From Pisolithus tinctorius (taxonomy: Eukaryota > Basidiomycota > Agaricomycetes > Boletales > Pisolithaceae), in NCBI GenBank assembly GCA_024663395.1, contig JANFAH010000107.1, positions 1-64,000 on the forward strand: a DNA stretch of 64,000 nt. Reading direction: 5' to 3'. The stretch's first letter is position 1. Each line of letters starts with the position of its first letter. The notes below the pieces were generated by a model. It saw only the letters and a program-made list of their open reading frames with translations. It ran no database searches and had not been told where the DNA came from. Positions 23,490 to 38,659 of this stretch are shown here, in pieces. The position numbers were made by a program, and so were the translations under genes.

Positions 23490-25260
23490 CTACTTGGATT
23501 TAAATTCTAATACATAAAACCCTAATCGCTCCTATTGCGCATTGTTCACATCAGGGTACACGTCGAAACGCCTCTGTGTAGTTACAGGAATGCCTGCCCT
23601 CGCATCATACAATACCGTGGGGTCTGCACAGTTGCACTTGGTCAGTAGTCGCATATGCACGGCGCTCCCTTACCAATCGATACCTGAACAACGCTCTCGC
23701 CCTCTTCTGCTTCAGCTAGTATCTTGCCACTGAACATCCGCCCTTCAGCTACTTCTGATTCAGGGACAATCGCAAGCAACACTCACAAGGGATCCACGAC
23801 CATAGAATGTCCCCACTATCCCATTTGTCAAAAAGGGAGGTCGTGTTTAATTACCGGGACTTACTGCGTGGTAGCCTGCATTCATATCACGAGCCGGGCT
23901 GCACATGGCGAAGAAAACTTGGTTGTCGACCGCCCTGCATGCAAGTCGTGAATCCACACAAAGGTTTCTCAGATTCTTCCGTACCGTGCACGTTGAAGTA
24001 AGCTCCAGTGAAGTGGCCCCGTGGTCAGGTTGAAAGCCCCGGGGTAAATAAGCACATGACATCCTACGAACGACATCAGTCTTGCATGGAGCATTTCACA
24101 ATGACGCCAAACCTTTTCGTGCGGATATCATAGCTAGCTCTGGAAATCTGACATCATAACATATACCGAGACCAATGCGTGCAAATTCTGGTCCTCGATT
24201 AGCCCCAAGGTACTTGGTAAGAAAGCTGTGATAAATACCGGTGTCAAAAAAGTTCAATGAAGAACCGCCCGTGAGTGTTTCGCTTTCCTGATAGGAAGAT
24301 CGTTAGCGTGCATCGAGATGAGATCCGGCAAGGCTACTTTAAACGTTATTTTCCCTGGAATATCGATGTCGAAGAGATGGACTTTGCGGTGTGTTGCTAC
24401 CAGTGCACCTGACAAAATATCATAAGTAAGGGTCAGCACGACGAGCTGCGAGAATGAACTTGCCGGTCGGTGAATATACAGTACATGTGTTGTATAATCT
24501 CTGATCGGATGCATCTCTTTCCGGGATGGAACCTCAACGGTAAACTGAGTGGGATGCAGTAAAGACCCTTGTATGAAACCTACCTCCGACCAACCAGACA
24601 TTAGCCTCCTTGGCAGTAGAAGAAAGCATCTTCACGCTTTCACTCTTACATGTCTGGACCTCGATGTCATCTGCTTTGGTGAACCCAATTGTCTCCGCGT
24701 AGGTTGGGAAATGTGCATGACCATAAGGCGAATTGAAACATTCCTAAGAGACTGCGTCAGGAAGCAGGGATGAGAGACGGGAGATATACATACTGGGAGG
24801 ACGACAAGCGACGGCTTGGAACCAGCAGACCCGTCTCCTTCCGCTGCCTTCAGTATCATCTCACGAGCATGCTTTAGGTTGGCCGACTTGTCTGGTCCGA
24901 CACCCCCAAGTTGGATCAGGGCAAGTTTAAACGGCTTGAAGGAGGGAGCGGTCGACATTCGATATCTCTGGAATGGGTTTGGAAAGAAAATGCCAGGCGC
25001 TGCAGTACTGAGACGGCGCATAAAGAACATCCTGGGACCCAATCAGCCACTGCTTCTTATCTGATCTTGAAGGGCTTCTCAAGTCTCTGTCGAGGTGATG
25101 TCTGTGCGCAATGGAGGTGACTGCTCGTCTGATACAAATGATAGTTTCCACAGTCCATGTCCGCTGCAGTCCTCGTACTGTACAATCCAGTCTCTGGAGA
25201 CAGCACTGCAAAGGAATTCTTCCAAAACCATGTCCTTCCACGCCTCGACAGTAGTGGCAT
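23490..25260. repeat. Segmental duplication, copy 2 (probably ancestral)
   Basis: Homologous to 14,930-16,625. This copy keeps the complete head-to-head pair of omega-amidase and kinase. Similarity fades upstream of the omega-amidase stop near 23,490 and cannot continue past about 25,260, where the other copy ends. Confidence 0.85.
23532..25030 (-). CDS. NIT2: Omega-amidase / nitrilase-family protein, copy 2 (NIT2-like)
   Basis: Same enzyme family as copy 1 and closer to consensus. Triad residues lie in [20 protein letters not shown] and [10 protein letters not shown]; the ESETLTGG loop and HFPTYAE match typical NIT2 proteins. Introns sit at the same places as in copy 1, including the GC-AG intron before [10 protein letters not shown] (donor gcaagt). 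The frame is open to TAG at 23,532-23,534 ([10 protein letters not shown]). The cytosolic-length start is [10 protein letters not shown] at 24,958. An in-frame ATG at 25,030 adds a leader, [13 protein letters not shown] and onward, aligned with that of copy 1 with indels only of whole codons. The pair with the kinase shares about 126 bp of promoter. Confidence 0.88.
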
Positions 25261-26242
25261 AGAGCCTTCGGCCATCGTGGCTACGGAACACGCTGGTCAT
25301 GCGGGCACCGTTGTCACCGACTTCCTTCAAAAACATCGAGGGGAAGTCGTCGTCGTCCTTGGTTCCGGAGACGGTACGCTTCACGAGGTCGTAAATGCGC
25401 TGTCAGGCCATGCATTCGACACCGCTCGTACAATAACCTTCGCCCTTGTTCCATGCGGAACCGCCAATGCGCTATTCTCATCCCTCTTCCCGCCCACTTC
25501 AGAAAGCCCCGCTGTCGCGCACAAACTATTATCTTTGGATGCTTTTGTCGCTCGTTCAAAGCCAAAGCCGCTGACCTTGGCACGAACTACTCTTTATGAG
25601 GGACCCACCCAACAGATCCCCTGTCACAGCACTGTTTCGGTTGTCGTCACGTCTGCAGCACTCCATGCTTCCATACTGGAAGATTCGGAACTGCTGCGCA
25701 AAGAAATTCCTGGCATAGAGCGCTTCAAAGTCGCAGCCCAGCAGAATATAGCTCGATGGTACCAGAGTCGGGTCAAACTCTTCCCCTTGTCGTCGACTGG
25801 TGTCGTTCAAGTCTACGACGCCAATATGAAAGCACTCGTGCCTCACAAAGGTCCATTAGACTTGTCTGGCCCGTTTGCGTATTTCTTATCGACGATCAAC
25901 GTGGATCGCCTGGAACCTGCATTCCGTATTACTCCTCAGTTCTCAACAGAACCGCCACAGGGTGCATCACTGGATGTTGTGGTCGTTCGACCACAGCGTG
26001 ATCCAGTGTTCAGGTCTGATACCCCTCAAACAAGGGAGGCATTTGCGGCGAAGGCATACGCCGTTCTCATGGCAGCTTATCAAGATGGTAATCACGTACG
26101 TTTGAGGTACAAGGAAAGTGGGGATATCAGCGAGGATAGCGATGGACCAACAGTGGTGGAGTATTTCCGTTGCGGTGGTTGGGAGTGGATACCCGTCAGT
26201 TTCTCTACTCCATTGGTTGGCATCAGACTCAAGCCAGTTTAG
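25157..26242 (+). CDS. Sphingosine kinase / diacylglycerol kinase-like lipid kinase
   Basis: Lipid kinase with a DAGK catalytic domain, expected to phosphorylate a long-chain base or diacylglycerol at membranes. Single exon, 361 residues. Motifs: LVLYNPVSG at the N-terminus, the nucleotide loop LGSGDGTLHEVVNAL (residues about 68-82; the family usually has GGDGT, here SGDGT after a Gly), and VPCGTANALFSSL. The second domain holds SVVVTSAALHASIL and ends with a short C-terminal strand. Sphingosine and diacylglycerol kinases cannot be told apart here. It is head-to-head with omega-amidase copy 2 and converges with UMP-CMP kinase. Confidence 0.85.
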   Translation: MSAAVLVLYNPVSGDSTAKEFFQNHVLPRLDSSGIEPSAIVATEHAGHAGTVVTDFLQKHRGEVVVVLGSGDGTLHEVVNALSGHAFDTARTITFALVPCGTANALFSSLFPPTSESPAVAHKLLSLDAFVARSKPKPLTLARTTLYEGPTQQIPCHSTVSVVVTSAALHASILEDSELLRKEIPGIERFKVAAQQNIARWYQSRVKLFPLSSTGVVQVYDANMKALVPHKGPLDLSGPFAYFLSTINVDRLEPAFRITPQFSTEPPQGASLDVVVVRPQRDPVFRSDTPQTREAFAAKAYAVLMAAYQDGNHVRLRYKESGDISEDSDGPTVVEYFRCGGWEWIPVSFSTPLVGIRLKPV

Positions 26243-26416
26243 AAGGAAGTGGATGAGAAGGCCCGCCTTGTCTGCTCAGATGGTTCGATTCTCAAGATCG
26301 CCCAAGGAGGCAAGGCTTTCTGTGAGGCGACTGAGCCCCAAAACCTTCTGGTATATGGCTAAGCAGACATGTTTTCTATCTGAGCGTACTTGCTCCACAA
26401 GAAGAGGGTATAGACA

Positions 26417-27327
26417 TCAAGACAAGAGCTTCCTAATAATCCCACTCGTCTCTTCATAGACCTTATCTATGGGTCTTGTACTATCAATCTATGAGAGCAG
26501 TGAAAGGCGGCGAGTCGTGAATTTCGAAGACTGGCACACATACCTCCACTAGTTTGCTGAGTTTGGAATAGTGCTCGATGACCGGCATGGTTTGGTCGTA
26601 GTACGTCCCTTTGGAACAGCAAGATTACCAATGGACACGCTGATGGGAAGTATACTTACTGAAGCGCTTTCGGATGCTTTCGATGTTGTCATCCTCGCGT
26701 CCACTGGTCTTTCCGCGTTCCAGGAGGCGCTCAACCATCACATCCTCGGTTGTCGTAAAGTGTATGACGAGGGATGCAGGACAGACCTGGCGCGATGGAA
26801 TGTTTACGAGGACGTGCTAATACTGTCGATTGTCGACATACCACTTCATCGAATAGCTCAGCCTGGTCCATCTTGCGAGGAAAACCATCGATTAGAAAGC
26901 GACCCTTGCCGCTAGGCCACCTGTGACTAGATCGGCTTTGGATCTCAGCAGCCATGGCATTCTCGAGAAGCTTGCTGGTGACCTCCTTGGGCACGATGGT
27001 GCCTTCACGAATGCACGTTCGAATCAACACCCCGTACTGAGAGCCGTCTCTATTCTGTTCGGCGCGGAGGAGGTCTCCCGCTATGATGATAATAACGATG
27101 ATATTGGTGACATCGAGCTAGTTTGAGGGAGTAAATACCATTCACCTGACAGGTGGCAGAAGTCGAAATCTTCAGCGAGCTTGGTGCATTGAGTGCCTTT
27201 ACCTACAACTGAAGTCGGTCTCGCTGGAACCTCGTGAACGGTGTAAATTACCCGCGCCGGGGCCCCCCAGCACATAAACTACAGTGACCTTGTTGTGGTC
27301 GAAGGCCGTAGGACCGTTTGAAGTCAT
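26417..27327 (-). CDS. URA6: UMP-CMP kinase (uridylate kinase)
   Basis: Transfers phosphate from ATP to UMP/CMP in pyrimidine nucleotide synthesis. The P-loop [14 protein letters not shown] is split by an intron after GPGAG. NMP-binding parts follow: [31 protein letters not shown] and [12 protein letters not shown]. The short LID is [20 protein letters not shown], typical of UMP-CMP kinases rather than long-LID adenylate kinases. The C-terminal exons give [20 protein letters not shown] and the tail to a TGA at 26,417-26,419. Five introns, all GT-AG. The ATG at 27,327 ([17 protein letters not shown]) is the first in frame. Confidence 0.92.
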
Positions 27328-27489
27328 CGGGGTCGGTGAGTATGAGAACTGTACGACGATATCGATGGTCCCACGAACCGGCAACTAGTCCGAAGCCAGT
27401 CATAAACTATTTATTCACTAACACCACTGCACAAAGTACTCGTTTGAATAATTGTGAACGTCGCGACGGACGGTCTCAGGCTTGACATC
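27328..27489. promoter_or_regulatory. Shared promoter, URA6 / NUP37
   Basis: 162 bp between the two divergent start codons. No distinct motif was recognised. Confidence 0.45.
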
Positions 27490-28911
27490 ATGAACGACGT
27501 CTTGCGGTTGAATCACGGTGCAGACGTGTATGTCGTCCGTTCCTGCCACAACGAGGACGGCACCGATCTTCTCGCCTTAGGAGGGGAACATTCAGTCGAA
27601 GTTTACCAGATAGTGAGTCGCGATACTCCACGCCGCTCGTCGTACGTCGGTACATCATAATTGATTACTACAGAGCACTGGTACTACGTCGAGGAGACTC
27701 GCAACTTTTCACGTTGGCAACAGGGTCACTGCGCTGGCCTGGTCGCCTCGTTCTGTTTCTCCTAGTCGCAGTGACGAATGGGTGGTCGAGTTTGTTGAGA
27801 TTCCACTTTCGCGTGCAGGACAAGGATTGACGTGCTATGTCCAGGATCGCGGCGGCTGGGATTGACTTCGGTCTACACCTTTTGACCAAAAGTTCCTCTT
27901 CTGCAGAGACCACATTTCAATTTGGGGGTGGCCTCAGTGGTCACCATGGGAAGGTCAACGATATGTGTTTTTGTGGAGGTCGCGACGAAGATAACATGCG
28001 ATACGTCGCCACTGTTTCGGGTAACCTATCCTCGCCTTCCCTGTCGTATTGCTCACTAATATGGAACGCAAGACGACAAGATGCTCATGGTGTGGGACCT
28101 AATTCCTCCACTGGATATCTCTTCTGCGATGCCTTCGGAGGGATCGTCTGCCAATGATGATTCGTCCTCGCCCAGTCCTCGTCCTCAACCCACAGCCTAT
28201 GCCATCGCATTCCCTCACCCTCTAACCACGGTCGATTCACATCCTCATAGTAGTAAAGAGTTTCTTGTGGCAGATTGTCGTGGCTCTGTGTATTTAACGG
28301 ACTGGAGGACCGATCCAAATCAAACAGAGCAAGGCACTTGGAGACATTCCATCGTTGCTGAGCTTACAGAACCGCGGGCCATTTCGAATTCGTTGATGGG
28401 AACATCATCGCAGGGAAGCGGGTTCGCAGCCTGGAGACGCGACAGTGCTGATATGTAGGCAGTTCGTATCGCTGCTATTTCTTTGCGGATGACGATTATC
28501 CTCTCGACATAGTGTAGGTGTCTCCTGCGGCCCAAGGTTTGCTATCTGGGATCTATCGAAACTTCGTGGAGGCAAGCCTTTGCATGTCGGAACCAGTTTC
28601 CCTGATGGTGGATACACCTTCCGGTTTGTCTTTCTCCTTGGTTGGTCAATCATGGGTACTCAGGTCTTTGCTGTAGGTGGTGTCTGACGAACCCGGACTA
28701 TTTTGCAATCTCTGCTTATTCAAATGCAAGAGGAGCCGTCATTCATGTCCACAATGTTGGATACGTGCACGCACAGCCTAGTGTTATTAATATTGCGCCT
28801 CCACCACATCGCATCCGTGATTTCGACTTCATGGCGGCTTGCGCCCAGCCAGTTTTAGCGGTGGCGCTCGGTCATGAAGTGGCAATATTTGCTATCGGAA
28901 ATGACCGTTAG
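27490..28911 (+). CDS. NUP37: Nucleoporin NUP37 (WD40, Y-complex)
   Basis: Beta-propeller subunit of the nuclear pore Y-complex that binds NUP160. It aligns through its length with human NUP37: LATFHVGNRVTALAWSP (human FHHGVRVDGIAWSP), IDFGLHLLTKS, LSGHHGKVNDMCF, YVATVSDDKMLMVWDL (human ASVSDDHTCRIWNL), VADCRGSVYLTDW, VSCGPRFAIWDLSKL and FRWCLTNPDYFAISAY. Introns follow VEVYQI, WVVE (donor gtttgt at about 27,793), TVSD, ADI and TFR. The start is chosen at the first ATG in frame (MNDVLRLNHGAD); an extra upstream exon is possible. Baker's yeast lacks NUP37, while filamentous fungi and animals keep it. Confidence 0.85.
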
Positions 28912-29017
28912 GGCACACACCCATCCCCGACCGCAGGGCAGGCAGGACTGCACCGCAGAGGGCCAGGGGTCTGTCGGGTACCATAGATGTATTCTACACA
29001 GATGCTACAAACAACTT

Positions 29018-31888
29018 TCAGTTGCCTACAAAATCATTCTGCGGAAGGATTTGTGTATGTGGATAGGTATACTGAGTATAATGCCCATTCATGTTGTCAG
29101 TGTATGACGGATTACGGAACTGCTCATTCGGGGGAACTGCAACGCTTTCATCGAGCCCAAGGTGGAATAGCATCATCCGGTAGTAGTTGTCGTCAGCGGT
29201 TGTGTAGTTAATCATGTTCATATTGGATACGGCCGGTGCAGGCCCACCTCTGTTGCTTGTGACGAAAGGAATACTCGCGCCGTTGGGTTGATCTCTTTGA
29301 GGATACGGCTCTTGCGTGCCACGTACTGGGTAATAAACCTGTAGATCATCAGGCGGCGATGTCGGCAGCTGAGCCGCTACTGTAGTAGGCCCTATTCAAT
29401 CGAAGTTTGCAACAAAGACTGATACAATCAATGATAGGCATACTTTGAATAGTAGGGTCTAAATGGACGTCTTGCTGAGTCCGCTCTTGGGAAACACTTG
29501 ACCGTGTGCGGTGCACACGAATCAGGTGCCATAAAAAACGCGCATGATAGCTCGCGGTTGATGAAGTCGGGGAGAGCTGAGCAGCTGCGTTGTATGCTTC
29601 TGCGGTCCGAGCTATTGTGTCGTAGATATCATTAGCAGCGCCATCAGGTAACTCGGTGCTAGAACTTCGGAGAAGCTGCTAATGCGCTCAGCTACATCTT
29701 ATCCGTGCTATGGGTGACTCACTCTCAACAACATTATGGCGGAGTATGCTGTCATTACTGTCGCGGTTTCTTGTCCATATTGCTTTAAGGACAAACGATG
29801 GTTGGTGTGCTAACAAAGCAACAGGGTTTGCTCATGCGTACCAGAACCCCAAGTTCTCTGAAATCCTTGGAAGCAATACGGAGAACGCTCATTGCATGAT
29901 CAAAACACGCCGATAGAGCTCTCGAATGATTACTTTTACGGTTCGCCTGGTGCAGACAAACTCAACACCTCAGATTCACGGAAAGAGGACGAGTTACCTA
30001 CTTGAGGGACATTGTCCTGTACACCGAAACTATTCAAAAAGAGGGATGTATAGAGCTGAAAGAAATGGATAAAGGAGAAGTGAAATGGTTCGCCATTCGC
30101 TGCACGGCGGGTTAACCGAGAGTTACTGTATGCCTTGGGATGTGAGACTCCCCTACCTTTCTGCATTTCACGTTCCCATTTCAACCACCATTGCGAAAGC
30201 TTGTAATTTGCGGTGTTTAGCGCCGCGTCGATGTCCACTTGTCCATTGCCACCACTGTTGAGGCTTCTACCAGTGAGCTTGTCGGTCGTCTCAGCCTAAC
30301 ACCGTGCTTAACTTCCAATCTACAGAATCATTAGGTTGTACCCACCGCTGTTCGGCGAAGTTGAGCAAAGGCAGCCACCACAACGTCATGGCAACGAGTG
30401 GATGCACTGCCATGCAGGTGCCAGGTATCCGAGTGCCTTATGAGCTCGTCCTGCCAGGGCATGTCATGGTAAAGGTAAGCAAGAAGGGAAATGATCACAC
30501 CTCGGGGAGCATCCAATGACGGCCTGTCTGTATACTAAGACTTCGATCATGAATGAATAGGACAAGATAGGTTCGCTCGCGGTTTCTTCGCTCCCTTAGC
30601 TGGAATTCCGTTTCGTTCGGGGGAGGTTTCGCAACGAAGCGATTGAGACCAAGCTCGACAGCCATGCGACAAGCCTTGCCATTCACACATCAGTACTTAG
30701 TCGGGTTCTTGACACACTGCTCACGTAACCAATATACGTCCACGTGCACTGCAGGAATGTGGTATGTCAGCTAGGCCCCGAGTAAAGTAAGGGCGACTCA
30801 CATTGTCTTCTTGTTCTCTCCAGTAGGTCATACATGCGAATGCCTGGACCACCTCGACACCTTTCCATGCTTTCGAGAATGCACAAAGAGCCAGATCGTG
30901 AGCGAGGCGAAGGCAATCCTTGTAAAGGTTCGGTTCGAAAAATTTGCAGCCAGCCATCATCAAAGCAGTGAACAGGAATGGGGATTTGGATCTAACGTAG
31001 TCGACAGAGTGCAATGCCGGGTCGAATAGGTTGATGAATGGGTTGAGACGCAGCATGATGAGGTCGAAAATGATTCGTGCCTTTTCTTCGGTGATAAGTC
31101 CTGTTGTTATTGGGTCATCACATCCATCGAGAAGCGATGAAGGACGCGACTGCTGGTGGTTGGGATCATTTCCAGCTTGGAGCAGTATGGTGGTGTGATA
31201 GGGGGACTTGTGCTCTGGGTTGAGTATGGTTTTGAAGAAAGAGTTTTCCCTGCGAATCATTTTAGCAGGGAACTTCTCGTCGGACCGATCGCCGTCTTCC
31301 TCTTCGTCACCGTCGGGGGGACACTTCGCTAAACAGGACAATGTTTGCGAGCAATGTCATGGAGAATGAGCTATGGAGGTACCTGACGAGCCATATTGAT
31401 CGGGACGGACCACCGAGCCGCCGAAAGAAGAATCAGTTTGGGGTGAGCGGGAGTCGATGGTGTAAACAGGGGTGGTTGGCGTCTCGTTAATTTGCTTAAG
31501 CTTCGCAGCGTTCAGTCCCTTTTCGAGACGTCGCAACATCTTGGATGCTTCGGACAATCTGCAAAAAAATGTGAGAGAGTAGGGTGGTATGTTGTCACAA
31601 AGGCCTTACTTCGAACCTGGTTTGCGGCCCCGTCGATGTTTTTCGAACACACATCTAGACATGTGTTTTGATAAGAAAATATTGCTAGAACTATCGGGTA
31701 ATGCATACTCTGAGTTTGTCCTTCTGCATCGCTGGCAGGGTTTTTCACCGTCTTCTGCTCCGACGCATTTCATCTGGGAAAAAGTGAGCATAGACACATG
31801 CAGCGGCGGTGTATGCCACCTTGGCAGCCCGACACACAGTGCAAGCTCTAGCATTGCGTACAACTGGTTGTTTTGATCTGCGATACAT
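29018..31888 (-). CDS. Zn2Cys6 transcription factor with fungal-specific TF domain
   Basis: DNA-binding regulator; target pathway unknown. The zinc cluster near the N-terminus reads C-x2-C-x6-C-x9-C-x2-C-x6-C (ACTVCRAAKMKC, EKPCQRCRRTNSEC) across three exons, followed by a basic linker EKHRRGRKPGSK and a coiled-coil dimerisation stretch (ASKMLRRLEKGLNAAK). The middle-homology domain contains IFDLIMLRLNPFINLFDP, SPFLFTALMMAGCKF and the typical ACRMAVELGLNRF. The C-terminal part is disordered, Tyr/Gln/Asn-rich (a possible activation region), ending QNDFVGN. At least ten introns. The ATG at 31,888 (MYRRSKQPVVRNARAC) is the first in frame. It converges with NUP37 (106 bp). Confidence 0.85.
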
Positions 31889-32826
31889 GAGGCTGTCCAG
31901 AATACGCGTGGCAGAAAGCAATGTCCTAGTGGACTCACGATGACTTAGAGTGTTCGTCAAGACCCTCTGAGGAGGTTTGCATTGCCGGGGACCTGGGGTT
32001 TTAACAGGGGCGGTTATCAACGTCAACGGTGACTCGGCGTCAGTTTATCGACCGGGGAAGATCGGTTAATTAAGAGTTAAAGTCAATGCGGCGTTCCGGC
32101 AGGGAACTCAGCAGCCAAGCAGCAGACCTCGCGAACACAGGCGAGGGGGGTATGGAATGGAAGCTGGTATAGCTGGGCAACAAGCTGGAAGACGAGCGTT
32201 GATATCGATGAGAGGGAGAGAGATGGGGGAAAGAGCCTTAGCAGCGGGATCCGTTGCAAATAAAGCCGGGCGGCAAAAGAACCTCCATAGGTTGCCGTCT
32301 TCGGCAACTACGGCAATCAATTGGATGTCCGACCTCAAGCCGCTCATTTCCAGAAAAGGCATCTGCATCCATTTGCTTCCGTGCGACCGGAAGCACCTTG
32401 CTGTGTCGAGTGAGCACCAGCACCACTCGGGACAGTCCTTCGCTACTATTCCAACGGTTTGGCCAGGAGAGGGAGAGTCCATTTACCAATCAGACTCCCT
32501 GGAAATGAAATCAGAAAACGTTGCTCGAACTTGGCCTATTGGGGGAACAGCAGGATCATAAGTAAAATTTGACTCATTAATCAGCTTCCTGTTCTCCCAC
32601 GTCCGTGAGCGTCGTGCAGATGGCTGTGACAGGTGTGATTTGTCACGCCAGCACCATCATGTAAGCGGTATTACTAATCTGGTAGTCGTTATCAGGCCAT
32701 GCTTCACTGGTACAGAGTGGCATCGCAACATCGACCCCAGTCGCAACTGCGGGTGCTGGTGACAATTCGCATGGGCGAGTTCAAATCGCCGACTACTCGA
32801 CCACCAGTTCACCATCGCTGCGATCT
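31889..32826. other. Divergent upstream region, no firm gene
   Basis: Separates the Zn2Cys6 factor (-) and the membrane protein (+). Open frames here overlap on both strands and show no family features. An open stretch at about 32,698-32,826 is in frame with the membrane protein and could be an earlier exon of it (Ser/Thr/Pro-rich). Confidence 0.4.
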
Positions 32827-33836
32827 ATGGGTGACCCTGGTGGGTCAGCCGTCATCGATCATCCCAGCCTCGTGGATAGTCCCCTTTGTGGTATGAATTC
32901 AGGTTCACGTCAACAGTCTGCCTAGCCTCCCAGGCTTCTCCACCATGTCTCCACTGTCCCCTGCACCGCTGGCGCACCCGAGCGCAGGCAGTCACTTGGT
33001 GCTCCCTCACTATTTCGCTACCTCTAGCAGCCTTTCGACTACCGTTCTTACACCAGCTTCTACCGCAGTCTGCGGGACCTCTGCCGGACTGTTTGTTGCC
33101 GTCGTCGCACTGCTCAGTTGGAAATGGAGATGCTGGGACCAAGGTGCGCCTCGAGAACAACCTCGTCACGTCAGTTTTACGCACGTTAGCGTTTGAGCTA
33201 TCGAATGCTAACGTCGTCGAATAGCGCAGGGTCCTGACCAAAAAAGCAAAACCGCCCTCTTCTGAGGCGGAGATGGCGTCGGCATCGAGTGCCACGGCCA
33301 ACACATTTCAGCCCATTGTTACAGACGCAGCCACTACCGATAAGGACCAGAGTGTAGATGCAGCAACAGTGATTCATCCAACTTTGCCTGTCGCATCAAG
33401 ACCCACCTCGCTCCAAATATTACCACCAAGACCTCTCAGAAGTGCAGCTCGTATGGAGTCAAGATTTCCTCCCGCTGTCCATCTACACAGAGGTCTCTCA
33501 TACAAAGCATCGACTATTACTTCTTCATCGGTTTACTCGACACAAAGCGGAGAGGAACATCGGGTCCAGGTACCTCCGTCAGTTATCGTTGCAGCTCTTG
33601 GTCCACACCTGGAGCAGGGCCTCTCAGCTGATTACCAGGGCCTAGCCTTGACGCGTCGCCCAACCTACGGGAGTAGCCAACTGGCAGCAATCTCCAAAAC
33701 GCCAAATGAAGCAGGCCTCTCCCCGCAGATGAACCGCTTGTCGCATCTCAGTGCTGAATCTTTATATCTCAATATGCAGCTTGTGGATCCAGCTTTGATG
33801 ACGGTTCCGATTGGACTTGCCTACGGTGGGGAATAG
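32827..33836 (+). CDS. Predicted single-pass membrane protein, Ser/Thr/Pro-rich ectodomain
   Basis: Unrecognised. Three exons joined at 32,892-32,935 and at about 33,169-33,223 (both GT-AG; the second has a ctaac branch point). The N-terminal part is rich in Ser, Thr and Pro. One hydrophobic helix (SAGLFVAVVALLSW) follows, flanked by Cys residues and then a basic stop-transfer stretch (KWRCW, RRVLTKKAKPP). A disordered cytoplasmic tail ends GLAYGGE. The layout resembles fungal cell-wall sensors or mucin-like proteins, but no WSC or other domain is visible. The start is the first ATG in frame; upstream coding sequence may be missing. Confidence 0.55.
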
Positions 33837-34113
33837 GACTGTTACTGACACATACTTGTACGATATATGCAACGCATTCAGGACACTTGACAGAAGCATT
33901 TGGTATTGCCACAGGTGCTTCATTATTCGGGGCTTACTTCCCTATTTACACACCTAGCGCAGTGGACTGTATTTGATGAAAGTGCTCAAGCATAGATTTG
34001 TAGCCAATGAAAATGGTCGTTTCTCTTACTCATTGCATATCCAGCCTCGCGTCCAACGATTGTACAACAGAAGCCAGTTTCTAGCTGAAGACCTGCCGAA
34101 TGAAAAGCGCAGT

Positions 34114-34786
34114 TCACGCACCCCGACCGCCTCGAAAACTTGCACGTGAACCCCACCCTCCTCCACGACCGCCCGAGTTGCCCCTGAAACCCCCGCGGTG
34201 AACACCTCTCGTGTTGGGCATACCTCTGCCGCGACCTCTGCCACGCTGAGGTCCTCCTCGCATAGCATTGCCTCCCCGCCCACGGCGGCCGACTCCTGGT
34301 CCGGTCCCCCTGGTCCTTCCTGCAAACAATGAATGTCGGTACGCCAGGAGCTGCTTGACGTGCCATACCTATAACTTTCGGTTTGGGAAGGAAACGCTCG
34401 ACGGGAAGTAGTTTGTCGCTTCCAATGTAGACTTTGTCGCCCTTTTTAAAACTACTTGCGATCATGCCTTCATTCATTTTGATGGAAAAGTACACCTCGT
34501 TGATGGGGCCAAGTATTTCGTCGACCTTGCCGATAGCTGATTTATTTTGCAGGTAAATGGGAGCATTGAAGTAAGGGACTTTGTCAGGTATCAGAGAAGC
34601 GCAGAGCATCTCATCCTCCACCGCATGCATAAAAGAGCCTACTTCTACTCGCAAACATCGGTCAGAAAGCCACTCCGAGTATCAGATTCACTTGCCCAGA
34701 ACTGTCTCTGGTGGGCCCTGTGGACCCCCACCGCGCCCAAAACCTCTCCCACCCCGTGCAGCACCTCTTGAGTACCCCCGATTCAT
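34114..34786 (-). CDS. GAR1: H/ACA ribonucleoprotein subunit GAR1
   Basis: Core protein of H/ACA snoRNPs, needed for rRNA pseudouridylation and pre-rRNA processing in the nucleolus. An N-terminal Gly/Arg-rich tail ([20 protein letters not shown]) precedes the conserved core: [58 protein letters not shown] and [14 protein letters not shown]-terminal RGG tail follows. Two introns. The first, between PPETVL and VEVGSF, starts with GC (gcaagt) and ends gcgag; no GT donor gives an open frame. The ATG is 97 bp from the chosen PEX6 start. Confidence 0.93.
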
Positions 34787-34883
34787 TATGCGTGAGGTTG
34801 AAGATCGTCGCTTATGTAATCCCACACTCCGAGAGAATCACATCACATCTACTCACCAGCCTCGCTGGCTGTCTTGCATCGGC
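34787..34883. promoter_or_regulatory. Shared promoter, GAR1 / PEX6
   Basis: 97 bp between divergent starts if PEX6 begins at 34,884. An in-frame ATG at 34,788 would leave one base, so the later start is preferred. Confidence 0.45.

Positions 34884-38659
<3,776 letters not shown>

Noticed and set aside
27780..27860. Apparent frameshift in NUP37
   Set aside because: A phase-2 intron with donor gtttgt inside the GAG-TTT codons and acceptor tccag restores a frame that matches human NUP37, so no break is needed.
32083..32561. Open frames of up to 134 codons on both strands between the transcription factor and the membrane protein
   Set aside because: Mutually overlapping, no domain, no splice support; treated as intergenic.
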